NCBI RefSeq assembly: GCF_036014115.1
Contig: NZ_CP107913.1
Coordinates: 434,001-498,000, forward strand
Direction of reading: 5' to 3'
Length of the DNA stretch: 64,000 nucleotides
Source of the DNA: Streptomyces sp. NBC_00448
Lineage (GTDB): Bacteria; Actinomycetota; Actinomycetes; Streptomycetales; Streptomycetaceae
Below the pieces are notes generated by a model. The model was given only the letters and a program-made list of their open reading frames with translations. It did no database searches and was not told the origin of the DNA. The translations under genes and the position numbers were made by a program. Positions 45,863 to 54,795 of this stretch are shown piece by piece. Numbering within the stretch: the stretch's first letter is position 1; every line of letters starts with the position of its first letter.

Positions 45863-47935
45863 TCACCTGCCGCCGCGGCCCCCGCTGCCGCCCTGGCCGC
45901 CGGACCGGCCGCCGCTTTGACCCTGGCCTCCGCTCTGGCCCTGACCGCCGGACTGGCCCTGGCCGCCACTCTGCCCGCCGGACTGGCCCTGGCCGCCGCC
46001 GGTGAGAACGGCCTGCGGGAGGTACAGCGGCATCGAGTCCTCCCACTGGCTGTCGGTCAGCATCGTCTTGCCGGAGCCGTCGGCGTTCATGACCATGACC
46101 ATGCCGTACGGCTGGAAGGTGTTGTCGTACAGCGCGGCCTCCTCCCGGAAGCCGTACATCCCGGTGTTGTAGAGGATGCGTCCGTCCGGGTTCCAGACCG
46201 CGTGGCCGTCGTTCGCGCCGCTGCTGGTCAGGACGGTCAGGCCGGTGCCGTCGGGCTTGATGGTGCAGACGTCGAAGTTGGTCGGCGCGGTCTTGCGGGT
46301 GAACAGGATGAGGCTGTCGTCCGGGGACCAGTCGGGCAGGTTGTCGGACTCGGTGGTGAGGACGGTGGTCGTCATGGTGGTGAGGTCGAGGACGCGCAGG
46401 CCGTTCTGCGCGCCCCACACCCGGTAGACGAGCTTGGTCCCGTCGGCCGAGTAGCTCGGGAAGCCGGAGTTGGTGGAGTTGTCGGTGAGCGCCTGCGCGC
46501 CGGTGCCGTCGCTGCGGACCCGCCAGATCGCGGCCGTCATGACGGCGCGCTCCTGGAACCAGCCGCCCAGGCCGAACGCGAGCCACTCGCCGTCCGGCGA
46601 CCAGGTCGGCCGGAACGCGCCGGCCAGGCCCTCGGCGACCAGCGTCTGGTCCAGGCCCGAGGTGGTGGTGTCGAAGACCACCTTCTGGTCGGTGCCGTCC
46701 GGGTTCATGGTGACGACATCGGACATGGCCGCGCCGAGTTGCTTCTGGGTGATCGCCAACTTGCCCTGGAGCGACAGGGCCGGGAAGACGTCGCAGAAGC
46801 GGTAGTCCCAGTCCGCGTCCCAGCTGTAGAGGGTCTCGTCGAGGGGTCGGACGGTGAAGTCCTGCTTCTCGTAGATCACCGACTTCCCGTCCGGTGACCA
46901 GCACGGTGAACGTACCCCGGCGCGGGTGAGGTTGGGGATCGAGCCATTGACGTAGACCAGGCCCTCGTCCGCGCCGTTCTTGAGCAGGTAGCCGATCTCG
47001 GTGTTGGTGACGTACTGCGGCGAGACCTTCAGGTTGGCGCCGGAGGTGTGCTCGACGCGGTCGGTGCCGGTGGCGAGGTCGACCGAGACGATCTGCGACT
47101 CGGCGATCCCGATGTCCTCCGGGCGGTGAGCGTCCCAGGTGTTCTGCACCGTCATCTCGTAGTAGACGATCCGCTGCCCGTCCGGGGACCACTTGGGCGA
47201 GCCGAGGCAGTAGCCGGGCTTGGTCGCCAGCTGCCGGAACCCGGTGCCGTCGGGCTTGATGACATAGATGCTCAGTTCCTGGGTGTGCTCCCAGCCGGTG
47301 CCGTTGTCGTGGCCCATCCACTGCGTGTTGCGGTCGCTGGAGAACGCGATCCACTGGCCGTCGGGCGACCAGACCGGGCGGAAGTGGCCGTCGGGGCTGC
47401 TGGGGTCGCCGGCCAGCGCCGCGGTGCCGCTGAGGTTGGTGAGCGCGCCGGTCTTGGTGTCCATCAACCAGATCTGCGACAGGTGGTCCGCGGAGCGGGT
47501 GGAGGAGAAGGCCAGGGTCCGCTTGTCCGGGGACAGGGTGGCGCTGTCGTACACCGCGGGGCCACCGATCACGGAGGTGACACCGACGCCTTGGCCCGAG
47601 CCGTTCAGGCTCGCGGAGTAGATGTTCGCGTTGCCGTCCCCGGACCGCTCCGAGGTGAAGTAGATCGTCTTGCCGTCGGGCGAGTAGTTGGCGTGCCGGT
47701 CGAACGCCGCGTCGGTGCCCGACAGCAGCTGGCGCTCGTTCGACCCGTCGGCGTTCGCGATGTACAGGGTCGACTTCGACGGCGCGATGCGGTTCATCAG
47801 CATCACACCCTTCTTGCCGCTACTGGCTGCCGCCACGGCGAAGGACGGCTTGGGCAGCAGCACGGCGCCGGCGGTGGCCGCGCTCGCGGCCAGGAACGCG
47901 CGACGCCCTATACCCTTTTTCTCGGATGATCCCAT
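45863..47935 (-). CDS. Tat-exported TolB-like beta-propeller (PD40 repeats)
   Basis: 690 residues. N-terminal Tat signal KGIGRRAFLAASAATAGAV with cleavage near residue 33. The body is a series of PD40/TolB blades (WSPDGQWIAFSSDR, LSPDKRTLAFSSTRSADH, WSPDDSLILFTRK), enough for one or two propellers. The last 45 residues are a Gly/Gln/Ser tail of repeated GGQGQS units. No catalytic motif is seen, so it is probably a secreted binding or enzyme protein. Last gene of the minus-strand cluster; the 514-bp gap upstream gives it a chance of its own promoter. Confidence 0.88.
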   Translation of the reverse strand: MGSSEKKGIGRRAFLAASAATAGAVLLPKPSFAVAAASSGKKGVMLMNRIAPSKSTLYIANADGSNERQLLSGTDAAFDRHANYSPDGKTIYFTSERSGDGNANIYSASLNGSGQGVGVTSVIGGPAVYDSATLSPDKRTLAFSSTRSADHLSQIWLMDTKTGALTNLSGTAALAGDPSSPDGHFRPVWSPDGQWIAFSSDRNTQWMGHDNGTGWEHTQELSIYVIKPDGTGFRQLATKPGYCLGSPKWSPDGQRIVYYEMTVQNTWDAHRPEDIGIAESQIVSVDLATGTDRVEHTSGANLKVSPQYVTNTEIGYLLKNGADEGLVYVNGSIPNLTRAGVRSPCWSPDGKSVIYEKQDFTVRPLDETLYSWDADWDYRFCDVFPALSLQGKLAITQKQLGAAMSDVVTMNPDGTDQKVVFDTTTSGLDQTLVAEGLAGAFRPTWSPDGEWLAFGLGGWFQERAVMTAAIWRVRSDGTGAQALTDNSTNSGFPSYSADGTKLVYRVWGAQNGLRVLDLTTMTTTVLTTESDNLPDWSPDDSLILFTRKTAPTNFDVCTIKPDGTGLTVLTSSGANDGHAVWNPDGRILYNTGMYGFREEAALYDNTFQPYGMVMVMNADGSGKTMLTDSQWEDSMPLYLPQAVLTGGGQGQSGGQSGGQGQSGGQGQSGGQGQSGGRSGGQGGSGGRGGR

Positions 47936-48449
47936 TTCTCTTCCAGCTTCCGTCGATTGAATGATCGGGCTTCACCTTGAGTGGACATGCCGGGGCAAGA
48001 GAGGATCTGCCGAATCCGGCATGACCGCCGGACCATGAGAGACCGCCGGAATACGGGTGGCCCTTTCCCTGGGCCGGCGGCCAACCACTCGCTACCAGAA
48101 CCGGGTTGACCCGTGTTTTCCTGGAGGCCGTGCGGGACGCTACTCCGCACCTGAATCACCGTCAATGAAACGGTCGGATTTATTGCGCCGGGCGAACCAT
48201 CCACAGGTTTTCACACGGACATGCGGAAAACCGCTCGGGACCACTTCGTGAGCGTGATTCGAGCAGGCGGAAGGAAATTACTTTCTTGGTTCAGGAAAGG
48301 CGAATGGCCGACAGGGACGAATGCACCCGAACGTTTCGGCGCCACTCCCTCGCCGGCACCGCAGCTGCAGCGACCGCGGGAACCCCTGCACGGCGGGCGC
48401 GCTTCCGGGGTGCCCGCGCAGTGACGCGCGAGCACCCGGGAAAGCGGTG
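47936..48449. other. 514-bp intergenic region without a supported gene
   Basis: Contains the promoter region of the PD40 gene and is less GC-rich near 48150-48290. On the + strand, 48304 onward could encode RRHSLAGTAAAATAG, which resembles a Tat signal, but it runs antisense into the lactonase gene and is not followed by a domain; at best a relic. Confidence 0.4.
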
Positions 48450-49736
48450 TCAGGGGCGGAAGAAGGTGATGGAGTCCGGGTTGGGCACGGCCAGAGAGGT
48501 GCCGGTGTCCGTGAGCCTCCCGGAGTGCTGGTCGATGCCGAACACGTTGACGGTGCTGCTCGCCTCGTTGGCAACGAGCAGCCACCGCCCGCTCGGATGG
48601 ACCGTGAAGCCCCAGGGCGTGGTGCCTCCGCAGGGGACGCTCTGGAGCGTGCTGAGCAGGTCGGTCCGCGGGGCGACGGCAAAGACCATGAGCGAGTTCT
48701 CGCCCCGGTTGCCGGCGTAGACGAAGCGGCCGTCGGCGCTGATCGCCAGGTCGGAGGCGCTCTTCGCGCCGGTGAAGTCGGGGCCGTCGAGGGCGACTGT
48801 CTGACGTTGCGTCAACTCACCGCTGGCCGGGTTCCACTGGAGGGTCTGGAGGTCCGAGCTGAGTTCGCTCAGCAGGTAGACGGTGCGGCCGTCGGGGTGG
48901 AAGGCGACCCGGCGCGGACCGGAGCCGGCCGCCGTCGCGTAGGCGTACGGGCCGGCCGGGCCGCCCGTGGACAGGGTGCGGGTCTCCCGGTCGAAGCGGT
49001 AGACGAAGACGCGGTCGGCGCCGAAGTCCGCGACCAGGGCGAACCTGCCGCTCGGATCGACCTCCGCGTGGTGCGGATGCGGGCCGGCCTGCCGGGGGTT
49101 GGGGCCGGAGCCGGTGTCCTGCGCGAGCGAGGCGGGCGGGGCCAGCTCGCCGGTCCGGGAGATCGGCACGGCGGCGGTGAAGCCGTCCTCGAAGTTCGTG
49201 GCCAGCAGGGTGTTGGACGGCTGGTCGATGCCGATGTACGACACCCCGCCGCCGTTCAGGCCGGTGCCGCCGGTGGACAGCTCACCGGTCTTCGTCAGGG
49301 CGCCGCTCGCCGGGTCGATCCGGAAGGTGTCGACGACGCCGCCGACCGCCATGGTCGCCACGTACAGGATCGGCAGCGTCGGGTGCGTGACCGCCCAGTC
49401 GGCGTTGGCGTCGCCCACCGGCCCGATCGGCGTCAGGTCGCCGCAGCCGGGGTCGAACCAGGCCCCGTAGATCTGGGTGCCCTTCCAGGTGTTGAAGTAG
49501 ACGAGTTCCCGCGTGGCGCTCCTGGGCGCCGCCGCTCGCCTGGCCGGAGCCGCTGCCGCGGAGGGCATCGCGCCGAGCAGCGGCACAGCCGCGGCGGCAC
49601 TGACGGTGGCCGCCAGCGATCCCAGGACGAAGCGGCGGGAAGGACCTCCGGATCTGCCGGCGACCGGGTCGGCCGGAGTGGGGCGGCCGGAGTGGGGCGT
49701 GGAAACGTCTGTCGAGTCAGGTCTGGAACCAGACAT
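48450..49736 (-). CDS. Tat-exported lactonase-family seven-bladed beta-propeller
   Basis: About 428 residues of the lactonase/3-carboxymuconate-cyclase family (PF10282 type). Tat signal in the N-terminal 70 residues: PSRRFVLGSLAATVSAAAAV. Blades follow (VTHPTLPILYVATM, HPHHAEVDPSGRFALVADFGADRVFVYRFD, FHPDGRTVYLLSELSSDL, WGFTVHPSGRWLLVANEASSTVNVFGID). Family members hydrolyse sugar-acid lactones such as 6-phosphogluconolactone. I chose ATG 49736 because AAGGAG lies 10 nt upstream; ATG 49757 is the alternative. It may process an extracellular lactone for the adjacent importer. Confidence 0.88.
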   Translation of the reverse strand: MSGSRPDSTDVSTPHSGRPTPADPVAGRSGGPSRRFVLGSLAATVSAAAAVPLLGAMPSAAAAPARRAAAPRSATRELVYFNTWKGTQIYGAWFDPGCGDLTPIGPVGDANADWAVTHPTLPILYVATMAVGGVVDTFRIDPASGALTKTGELSTGGTGLNGGGVSYIGIDQPSNTLLATNFEDGFTAAVPISRTGELAPPASLAQDTGSGPNPRQAGPHPHHAEVDPSGRFALVADFGADRVFVYRFDRETRTLSTGGPAGPYAYATAAGSGPRRVAFHPDGRTVYLLSELSSDLQTLQWNPASGELTQRQTVALDGPDFTGAKSASDLAISADGRFVYAGNRGENSLMVFAVAPRTDLLSTLQSVPCGGTTPWGFTVHPSGRWLLVANEASSTVNVFGIDQHSGRLTDTGTSLAVPNPDSITFFRP

Positions 49737-49842
49737 GTCGAGAGTGCTCCTTTGCATCTCGAATGCACGTGAAGGGAATGCTCGGCAGCCCGGGGGCCGC
49801 TGATTGACAGGCGGGAAGTCGTCGTGACAAGGGACCTTGGTG

Positions 49843-50715
49843 TTACGGGCGCGGGCCCGACGCGTGGCGGGTGGCCAGGCCGAGCCGCTTGAGGGCGTAC
49901 TTGTCCAACTGGCCCAGGATGCCGTTGAGGATCAACGTGATCGCCATCAGGACGATCAACCCGGCGAACTCGGTCGCGGCGTCCAGGTTCATCGCGGAGG
50001 TGAACAGCTCGTGGCCCACCCCTTCGGACGAGGCGATGAACTCCCCGCCGATGACGCCGAGGATGGCCAGCGGACCGCCGGTCTTGAGCGCGGCGAAGAA
50101 CGGCGCGGCCAGCGTCGGGACGGTCACGTAGCTGAGCACGTGGTGCTTGCGGCCGCCCATCACCTGAATGATCTCCACGAGTTCGCGCTCCCGCAGCCGC
50201 AGCCCCAAGTAGAGGTTGTAGAAGACCACGAAGGCCACACCGGTGGCGGCGATGTAGATCTTCGACCAGGAGCCGATCCCGAAGAACAGCACGAACAGCG
50301 GGGCCAGCGCGATCTTGGGGACGCCGTTGACGGCCGCGACCAGCGGCTCCATCACCCGCCCGGCGAGCGGGAAGGAGCCCAGCACCAGGCCCATCACGGT
50401 GCCGATCGCCACGCCGATGCCGAACCCGACCACCACCTCGAACGAGGTCGTCTTGATGTCGGTCCACCCCTGCGACGAGCCGAGCAGGTGGTGAAGCGCC
50501 GTCCACACGTCGGTCGGTTTGCTCACCGCGTACTCCGGGATCACCGGACCGCTCATCACCTGCCACAGGATCAGGCAGAGCGCGATCACGGCGAGGCGCA
50601 GCACCACCACCAGGACGGTGCCCCGCCACCGGCCGGCCTCCTTCTTGCCGGTTGCCGCCGGAACCTTCGTCCCGACCTTCTTTTCCGCTATCTCACGGGT
50701 AGCAGTCACCACCAT
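49843..50715 (-). CDS. ABC transporter permease, NitT/TauT (SsuC) type
   Basis: 290 residues with about six membrane helices. The EAA cytoplasmic loop reads AAVNGVPKIALAPLFVLFFGIGSWSKI. N-terminal 30 residues are charged. AAGGAG lies just before ATG/GTG/GTG, so the exact start may be 3-6 nt downstream. It would dimerise and pair with the binding lipoprotein directly upstream and the ATPase at 62364. This family imports sulfonates, taurine, nitrate, pyrimidine precursors, riboflavin or phthalates. Confidence 0.92.
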   Translation of the reverse strand: MVVTATREIAEKKVGTKVPAATGKKEAGRWRGTVLVVVLRLAVIALCLILWQVMSGPVIPEYAVSKPTDVWTALHHLLGSSQGWTDIKTTSFEVVVGFGIGVAIGTVMGLVLGSFPLAGRVMEPLVAAVNGVPKIALAPLFVLFFGIGSWSKIYIAATGVAFVVFYNLYLGLRLRERELVEIIQVMGGRKHHVLSYVTVPTLAAPFFAALKTGGPLAILGVIGGEFIASSEGVGHELFTSAMNLDAATEFAGLIVLMAITLILNGILGQLDKYALKRLGLATRHASGPRP

Positions 50716-50753
50716 CTGCTCCTTCCAGTCTCTTCAGCCGCCAGCGGGCAGTG

Positions 50754-51863
50754 CTACGGCAGGTACTTGTTGGTCCAGTTGTCGGAAGTGACCTTCGCCT
50801 CCTGGGTCAGTGCCCCCAGCGAGTTGACGAACGTCACTGTCTTGGTCCAGTCGGCGGCCGTCATCGTGTCGCTCTTGGGCCACCCGACCTGGGGGAGGCT
50901 GGCCTTGATGACCGCCGCCGGCACGCCGGGCAGCGCCTTCTGTGCCACGGTCTGCACGGTGGCCGAGTCGATGTTGGCGTTCATGTAGGCCGTCGCCTGC
51001 TGCACCGCGGTGGCGAACTTCTTGGCGATGTCGGCGTGCTGGGAGAGGTAGCTGTTACGGCCGACCACGACCTGTCCGTACCCGGCCTCTTGCTCGGACC
51101 AGGCCGTCACCTTGATGGAGTCGGCCACCACGACACCGTCGCCGGTGCCCTGGATGGCCAGCGGAGTCGGCTGCGAGGTGACGAACCAGTCGATCTGGTT
51201 GCTCTTCAAGGCGGCCTTGTCGGCGGCCGGGCTGGGCAGCGACACCCACTTCACCTTGCCGGCGTCGACGCCGTACGCCTTGAGGAAGACGCTCGCCTCG
51301 CCCTTGGTGTTCGCCGAGCTGGAACCGCCGGTCGAGCCGTCCAGGGCCTTGGCGACCTGGGCCGCCGGAGTGTCGGCGGTCAGCCCGTGCGCCTTGGCGA
51401 ACTTGGTGCTGACGATCAGGCCGAGCGGGTTGCCGCCGCCGTCTGCCGCGATCGCGGTCTCCGGGACTTTCTTGCCGATCGCCGACACGAAGTCGGTGGG
51501 GCTGTCGTTGAGGAACTGGATCGAGCCCGATTCCAGCGCGGAAGTTCCGGTGGCGGCGGTCGTGGTGACGTACTTGACCTTCAGCTTCTGCTTGCTGAAG
51601 TAGCCGTTGGCCTCGGCCAGACGGATCGGCATGTCGAAGATGTTGCCCGCGACCCCGACGGTGACCGTGGTGGTCCCGTCGGAGTTCTTGGAGGTACCGC
51701 CGCCTCCGCACGCGGTGAGTGCCACCGCGCAGAGCACCACGGCGCTGCCCGCCGCGACAAACCGGGCGCCGGCCCGGGCCCTGGTGCGCGTGGGCCCCGC
51801 GCTGCCGTGCTCCGCCCGCCCGGTGGTTCTTGCGGTGGGGCTTTCCGCGTCGTGCTGGGTCAT
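50754..51863 (-). CDS. ABC transporter solute-binding lipoprotein (NMT1/SsuA type)
   Basis: 369 residues. A lipoprotein signal with lipobox LTAC at about residue 51 follows a long hydrophilic N-terminus (AAGSAVVLCAVALTACGGGG). The mature part is a type-II binding fold (VGVAGNIFDMPIRLAEANGYF, SGSIQFLNDSPTDFVSAIG) of the NMT1/THI5/SsuA family. ATG 51863 follows AGGAG. It lies 38 nt before the permease gene. Ligand unknown; aromatic carboxylates and sulfonates fit the family. An inverted repeat and an FCD-like operator precede it. Confidence 0.92.
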   Translation of the reverse strand: MTQHDAESPTARTTGRAEHGSAGPTRTRARAGARFVAAGSAVVLCAVALTACGGGGTSKNSDGTTTVTVGVAGNIFDMPIRLAEANGYFSKQKLKVKYVTTTAATGTSALESGSIQFLNDSPTDFVSAIGKKVPETAIAADGGGNPLGLIVSTKFAKAHGLTADTPAAQVAKALDGSTGGSSSANTKGEASVFLKAYGVDAGKVKWVSLPSPAADKAALKSNQIDWFVTSQPTPLAIQGTGDGVVVADSIKVTAWSEQEAGYGQVVVGRNSYLSQHADIAKKFATAVQQATAYMNANIDSATVQTVAQKALPGVPAAVIKASLPQVGWPKSDTMTAADWTKTVTFVNSLGALTQEAKVTSDNWTNKYLP

Positions 51864-51884
51864 GAGATCTCCTGTCACCGTGAT

Positions 51885-51895
51885 TGTCTGACGTG
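51885..51895. promoter_or_regulatory. Near-match to FCD/FadR operator, TTGTCTGACGT
   Basis: Matches TNGTNNNACNA at all but the last position. It lies 22 bp upstream of the binding-protein start and 149 bp downstream of the FCD regulator stop. Confidence 0.4.
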
Positions 51896-51911
51896 GAAGA
51901 AGCGCTTCCAC
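51893..51911. promoter_or_regulatory. Inverted repeat GTGGAAG-N5-CTTCCAC
   Basis: Seven-bp perfect arms, 30 bp before the binding-protein ATG. It overlaps the FCD-like motif by 3 bp. Confidence 0.45.
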
Positions 51912-52043
51912 TACGCGAGTCGGATCGGGTGCGCCACGGGGATCAACCCGGAACGCGTTCCGTCCGACGAGCCCACCGTCGCGTTTCGCTTGACCGCCAT
52001 TGCGCATGATGCTCTTTCGGTTATCGGATAGCTGAACTCGTCG

Positions 52044-52712
52044 CTAGCCGAGGACGAGTGCGTGCCGAGCGGTGGCGACGTGGTGGCGCATCGCTGCGGT
52101 GGCTGCCTCGGGGTTTCGGGTCACGATGCCGAGAAGAATGGTCTGGTGTTCTTCGACCGACCCGGTCCTGGGATGTTGGGCGGAGACATTGCGATATTGG
52201 CGCATCACGAGGGGGTAGAGCAGGGTGTCGTAGGCGCGGGACAGTGTCATCTGATGGGCGGCGGCCTTTACCTGCTGGTGGAATCGGCGATTTCCCTGCG
52301 AATACGCTGCCTGGTCGCCTCGCGCCCGGGCGTCCGTCATTCCCTCCAGGGTGGCCCGCAGTTCGCGGATCTCGTCCTGGGTGGCCCGCTCCGCGGCTTT
52401 TCCGGCCAGCGCGGATTCGAGGGTCTCGCGCGCCTCCAGAATGTCCTTCGCCTCTTCAGGGGAGAAGATCCTGGTGCGAACACCGCGGTTGACCTCGCTG
52501 GTGAGGTATCCCTCCTGCGCCAAGCGGACGAGAACGGCCCGCATGGTCCCTCGCGAGACGTTGCACATCCTGGTCAGGTCGGCTTCGGTCAGTCGCGTGT
52601 TGGGCTCGATGCTGCCTGACAGCAGCAGCGAGCGCAGTTCGTCGTACGCCTGGCTGTACCGGGTCGCGGATGCCCTGGTGTCGTGGGTGATGCCGTTGTC
52701 GCTCTGCACCAT
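52044..52712 (-). CDS. GntR-family regulator, FCD (FadR) type
   Basis: 222 residues. Winged-helix (about 20-85: AYDELRSLLLSGSIEPNTRLTEADLTRMCNVSRGTMRAVLVRLAQEGYL) and an all-helical FCD domain (about 92-218) with metal-ligand positions visible in AYSQGNRRFHQQVKAAAHQ and EEHQTILLGIVTRN (Asp/Asn, His, His). FCD regulators sense carboxylic acids or aromatic acids. It sits inside the cluster, between catabolic enzymes and the ABC importer, and is the likely local controller. Confidence 0.93.
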   Translation of the reverse strand: MVQSDNGITHDTRASATRYSQAYDELRSLLLSGSIEPNTRLTEADLTRMCNVSRGTMRAVLVRLAQEGYLTSEVNRGVRTRIFSPEEAKDILEARETLESALAGKAAERATQDEIRELRATLEGMTDARARGDQAAYSQGNRRFHQQVKAAAHQMTLSRAYDTLLYPLVMRQYRNVSAQHPRTGSVEEHQTILLGIVTRNPEAATAAMRHHVATARHALVLG

Positions 52713-52789
52713 GATCGCCTACGTGTCTAGAAGGGGAGAGGCGCCCGTATCCGGTCCGGTGAGTGGCGGGACGCCCGCGTGCCAGGCGG

Positions 52790-53650
52790 TCAGTCGTGGA
52801 CCACGCCGAGGCCGGGGTAGAGGCGGCGGGCCGTGCCGGCGAAGATGTCGGCCCGTGCCTGTTCTGGCAGGTCGGCCAGCACGGTCTCGGCGAGCTTGCG
52901 AAGTTCGGGCAACGACTGCTCCGCCGCAGGGCAGTTGGAGCCCCAGGCGATCCGGTCTGCGCCGAAGGAGTCGATGACCGGCTGGAGGAAGTCAGCGGCC
53001 TTGTCACCGGCGTCGTGGAGCCGTTCGAGGTTCCGGTGGGTCAGCTTCAGGTGCAGGCCGGGGTTCTTCGCGAGAGCGGCGATCTCCCGGCCGGCCTCCG
53101 CGGGTGAGGAGGCGATATCGGGGTAGCCCATGTGGTCCAGCAGGACGCGCACCCCGGGGAACCGCACCAGCACCGAGATCAGGTGCTTCGTCGCGGGCCC
53201 GTGCCGCATCTGGAGGCAGACGGTGACGCCCAGTTCCTCGGCCGACCGCCAGAAGTCGTACGTCTCCGGTGTCGCGAACCACTGTCCCTGCTCGGGTACG
53301 GTGCTGCCGCTGGTGAACAGCCGGACCCCGGCGAGACCCCCGTCTCCGACCAGGTCCGCCAGGCGCGCGCCGGCCCCGGGCTTGAGCGGGTCGAAGGTGC
53401 CCACGGCGACGAACCGGCCGGGCCACCGCTTGCGGCTGTCCAGGACGTAGGAGTTGTCGTACCCGTAGGCGGTGGTGGCCTGCACCAGGACGGCCTGGCG
53501 TATGCCGGTGTCGTCCATCCGGGAGACCATCTCCTCCGCGGTGACCGGCCTGGAGGCAGCCCACTCGGACTGCTTGCCGCCGATCGGCGCCCGCGGGTAG
53601 ACCGCCAGGTCCTGCGAGATGATGTGACAGTGCGTGTCGACGATATCCAT
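52790..53650 (-). CDS. Amidohydrolase-2 family protein (LigI/PDC-lactonase-like)
   Basis: 286 residues, TIM-barrel amidohydrolase. HxH in DTHCHIISQ (residues 7-9), RQAVLVQATTAYGYDNSYVLD as in pyrone-dicarboxylate lactonase, LQMRHGP, LLDHMGYPD, and a strand-8 motif IAWGSNCP where most relatives have GSDxP (Asn near residue 239). LigI-type enzymes hydrolyse 2-pyrone-4,6-dicarboxylate without metal, so an aromatic-acid lactone is a reasonable substrate; amide or decarboxylase activity is also possible. 77 bp from the regulator gene, same strand. Confidence 0.85.
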   Translation of the reverse strand: MDIVDTHCHIISQDLAVYPRAPIGGKQSEWAASRPVTAEEMVSRMDDTGIRQAVLVQATTAYGYDNSYVLDSRKRWPGRFVAVGTFDPLKPGAGARLADLVGDGGLAGVRLFTSGSTVPEQGQWFATPETYDFWRSAEELGVTVCLQMRHGPATKHLISVLVRFPGVRVLLDHMGYPDIASSPAEAGREIAALAKNPGLHLKLTHRNLERLHDAGDKAADFLQPVIDSFGADRIAWGSNCPAAEQSLPELRKLAETVLADLPEQARADIFAGTARRLYPGLGVVHD

Positions 53651-53731
53651 GTTCGTCCGATTTCCTTCGCCTTGGGATGTGCTGGCAGTCGCGGTACGCG
53701 GCCCCGGGCCGGTGTCCGGGGCGGCGTCGGC

Positions 53732-54742
53732 TCAGGCGCCGGGGTAGTCGCCTTCGGCGAACAGCCGGCGGGGTTCGCTGGGGAAGTCCGCTTCGAGCAG
53801 ACCCTGTTCCCGCGAGTAGCGCACCAGGGCCTGGAGGGTGGCCTTGTTCGCTTCGAAGCCGTAGGGGATCGGGTCGCCGCCGACCTGCCGGGCCTGCCGG
53901 CCCAGCCGCGGCAGTTCCGTCCACTCCGGGTCAGCGGCGACCTGTCGCCGCTTGCTGTCGGCCAGCGCCGCGTAGAGCGCCGTGGGCAGGTCAGGATCGT
54001 CCTTGACGAGATCGGACCGGAGCGCGACGACCGAGTGCAGCGGGTAGATCCCGGTGCGCAGGTACCAGTCGGCACCGAGCACGTCGGCGTCGGCGAACAG
54101 CGGATACGGGCCCTCGTCGGCGGCCGCGTCACCGGAGGCGGTGGCTTCGGTGGCGGTGGGTTCGGCCGTGGCGGTCCAGCCGGCCTTGGGCGCGCCGGCC
54201 CGCCCGGTACCGGCGTTGCCGGTGAACGCGGCGTCGATCTCGCCGGCGCGCAGCAACTCGCCCAGTGAGCGGCCGTCGGTGACCCGTTCGACGTTCGCCG
54301 GTGCCCGCCCCTCAATATGGTCGTCGTCGTCGACCACCCAGGTGATCTTGTCGACGTCCACGCCGTACTCGTTGCTCAGGACCCCGCGCACCCACACGCC
54401 GGTGCTCACGGTGTAGGCGCGCACCCCGACCCGGCGTCCCTCCAGGTCCTTCGGGACGCGGATGCCCGAGTCGGCGGCGCACTGGATGTCGCCGTGGTGG
54501 AAGCGGCGGTTGAGGAAGACCGGCACCGCGGTGAGCGGCACGTCCTCCTGGAGGGCCATCAGGTAGGAGACCGGGGCGAGTTCGCACACGTCGAACTCCA
54601 GGTCCCTGATCATCCGCCGGTAGGCGCCGATGATCGGCCTGACCCGTACCTCCTCGACGTCGTAGCCGTTCACCGGGATGCTGCCGTCGACCAGCGCCTG
54701 GGCGTGCCGGTAGTTTCCGAGGGCCACCGAGAGCTTTGCCAT
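53732..54742 (-). CDS. 4,5-dihydroxyphthalate-decarboxylase-like protein, paralogue 1
   Basis: 336 residues with a periplasmic-binding-like fold but no signal peptide (MAKLSVALGNYRHAQALVDG). It matches 4,5-dihydroxyphthalate decarboxylase (Pht5) features: MIRDLEFDVCELAPVSYLMA, PVFLNRRFHHGDIQC, RRVGVRAYTVSTGVWVRGVL. A Thr/Ala-rich insert (about 185-210) is unique to this copy. By family it would decarboxylate an aromatic or enolic dicarboxylate in the cytoplasm, although automatic pipelines often call it a substrate-binding protein. First of three paralogues in 4.1 kb. Confidence 0.82.
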   Translation of the reverse strand: MAKLSVALGNYRHAQALVDGSIPVNGYDVEEVRVRPIIGAYRRMIRDLEFDVCELAPVSYLMALQEDVPLTAVPVFLNRRFHHGDIQCAADSGIRVPKDLEGRRVGVRAYTVSTGVWVRGVLSNEYGVDVDKITWVVDDDDHIEGRAPANVERVTDGRSLGELLRAGEIDAAFTGNAGTGRAGAPKAGWTATAEPTATEATASGDAAADEGPYPLFADADVLGADWYLRTGIYPLHSVVALRSDLVKDDPDLPTALYAALADSKRRQVAADPEWTELPRLGRQARQVGGDPIPYGFEANKATLQALVRYSREQGLLEADFPSEPRRLFAEGDYPGA

Positions 54743-54795
54743 GACCTGCCTTCCAATCGGATAGGTGCGTGCGAACGTGGTGCCGGGGTGCTTCT

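Noticed and set aside
48304-48450. Tat-like signal RRHSLAGTAAAATAG on the + strand
   Set aside because: No mature domain follows, the frame enters the antisense of the lactonase gene, and codon bias is poor; at most a relic.
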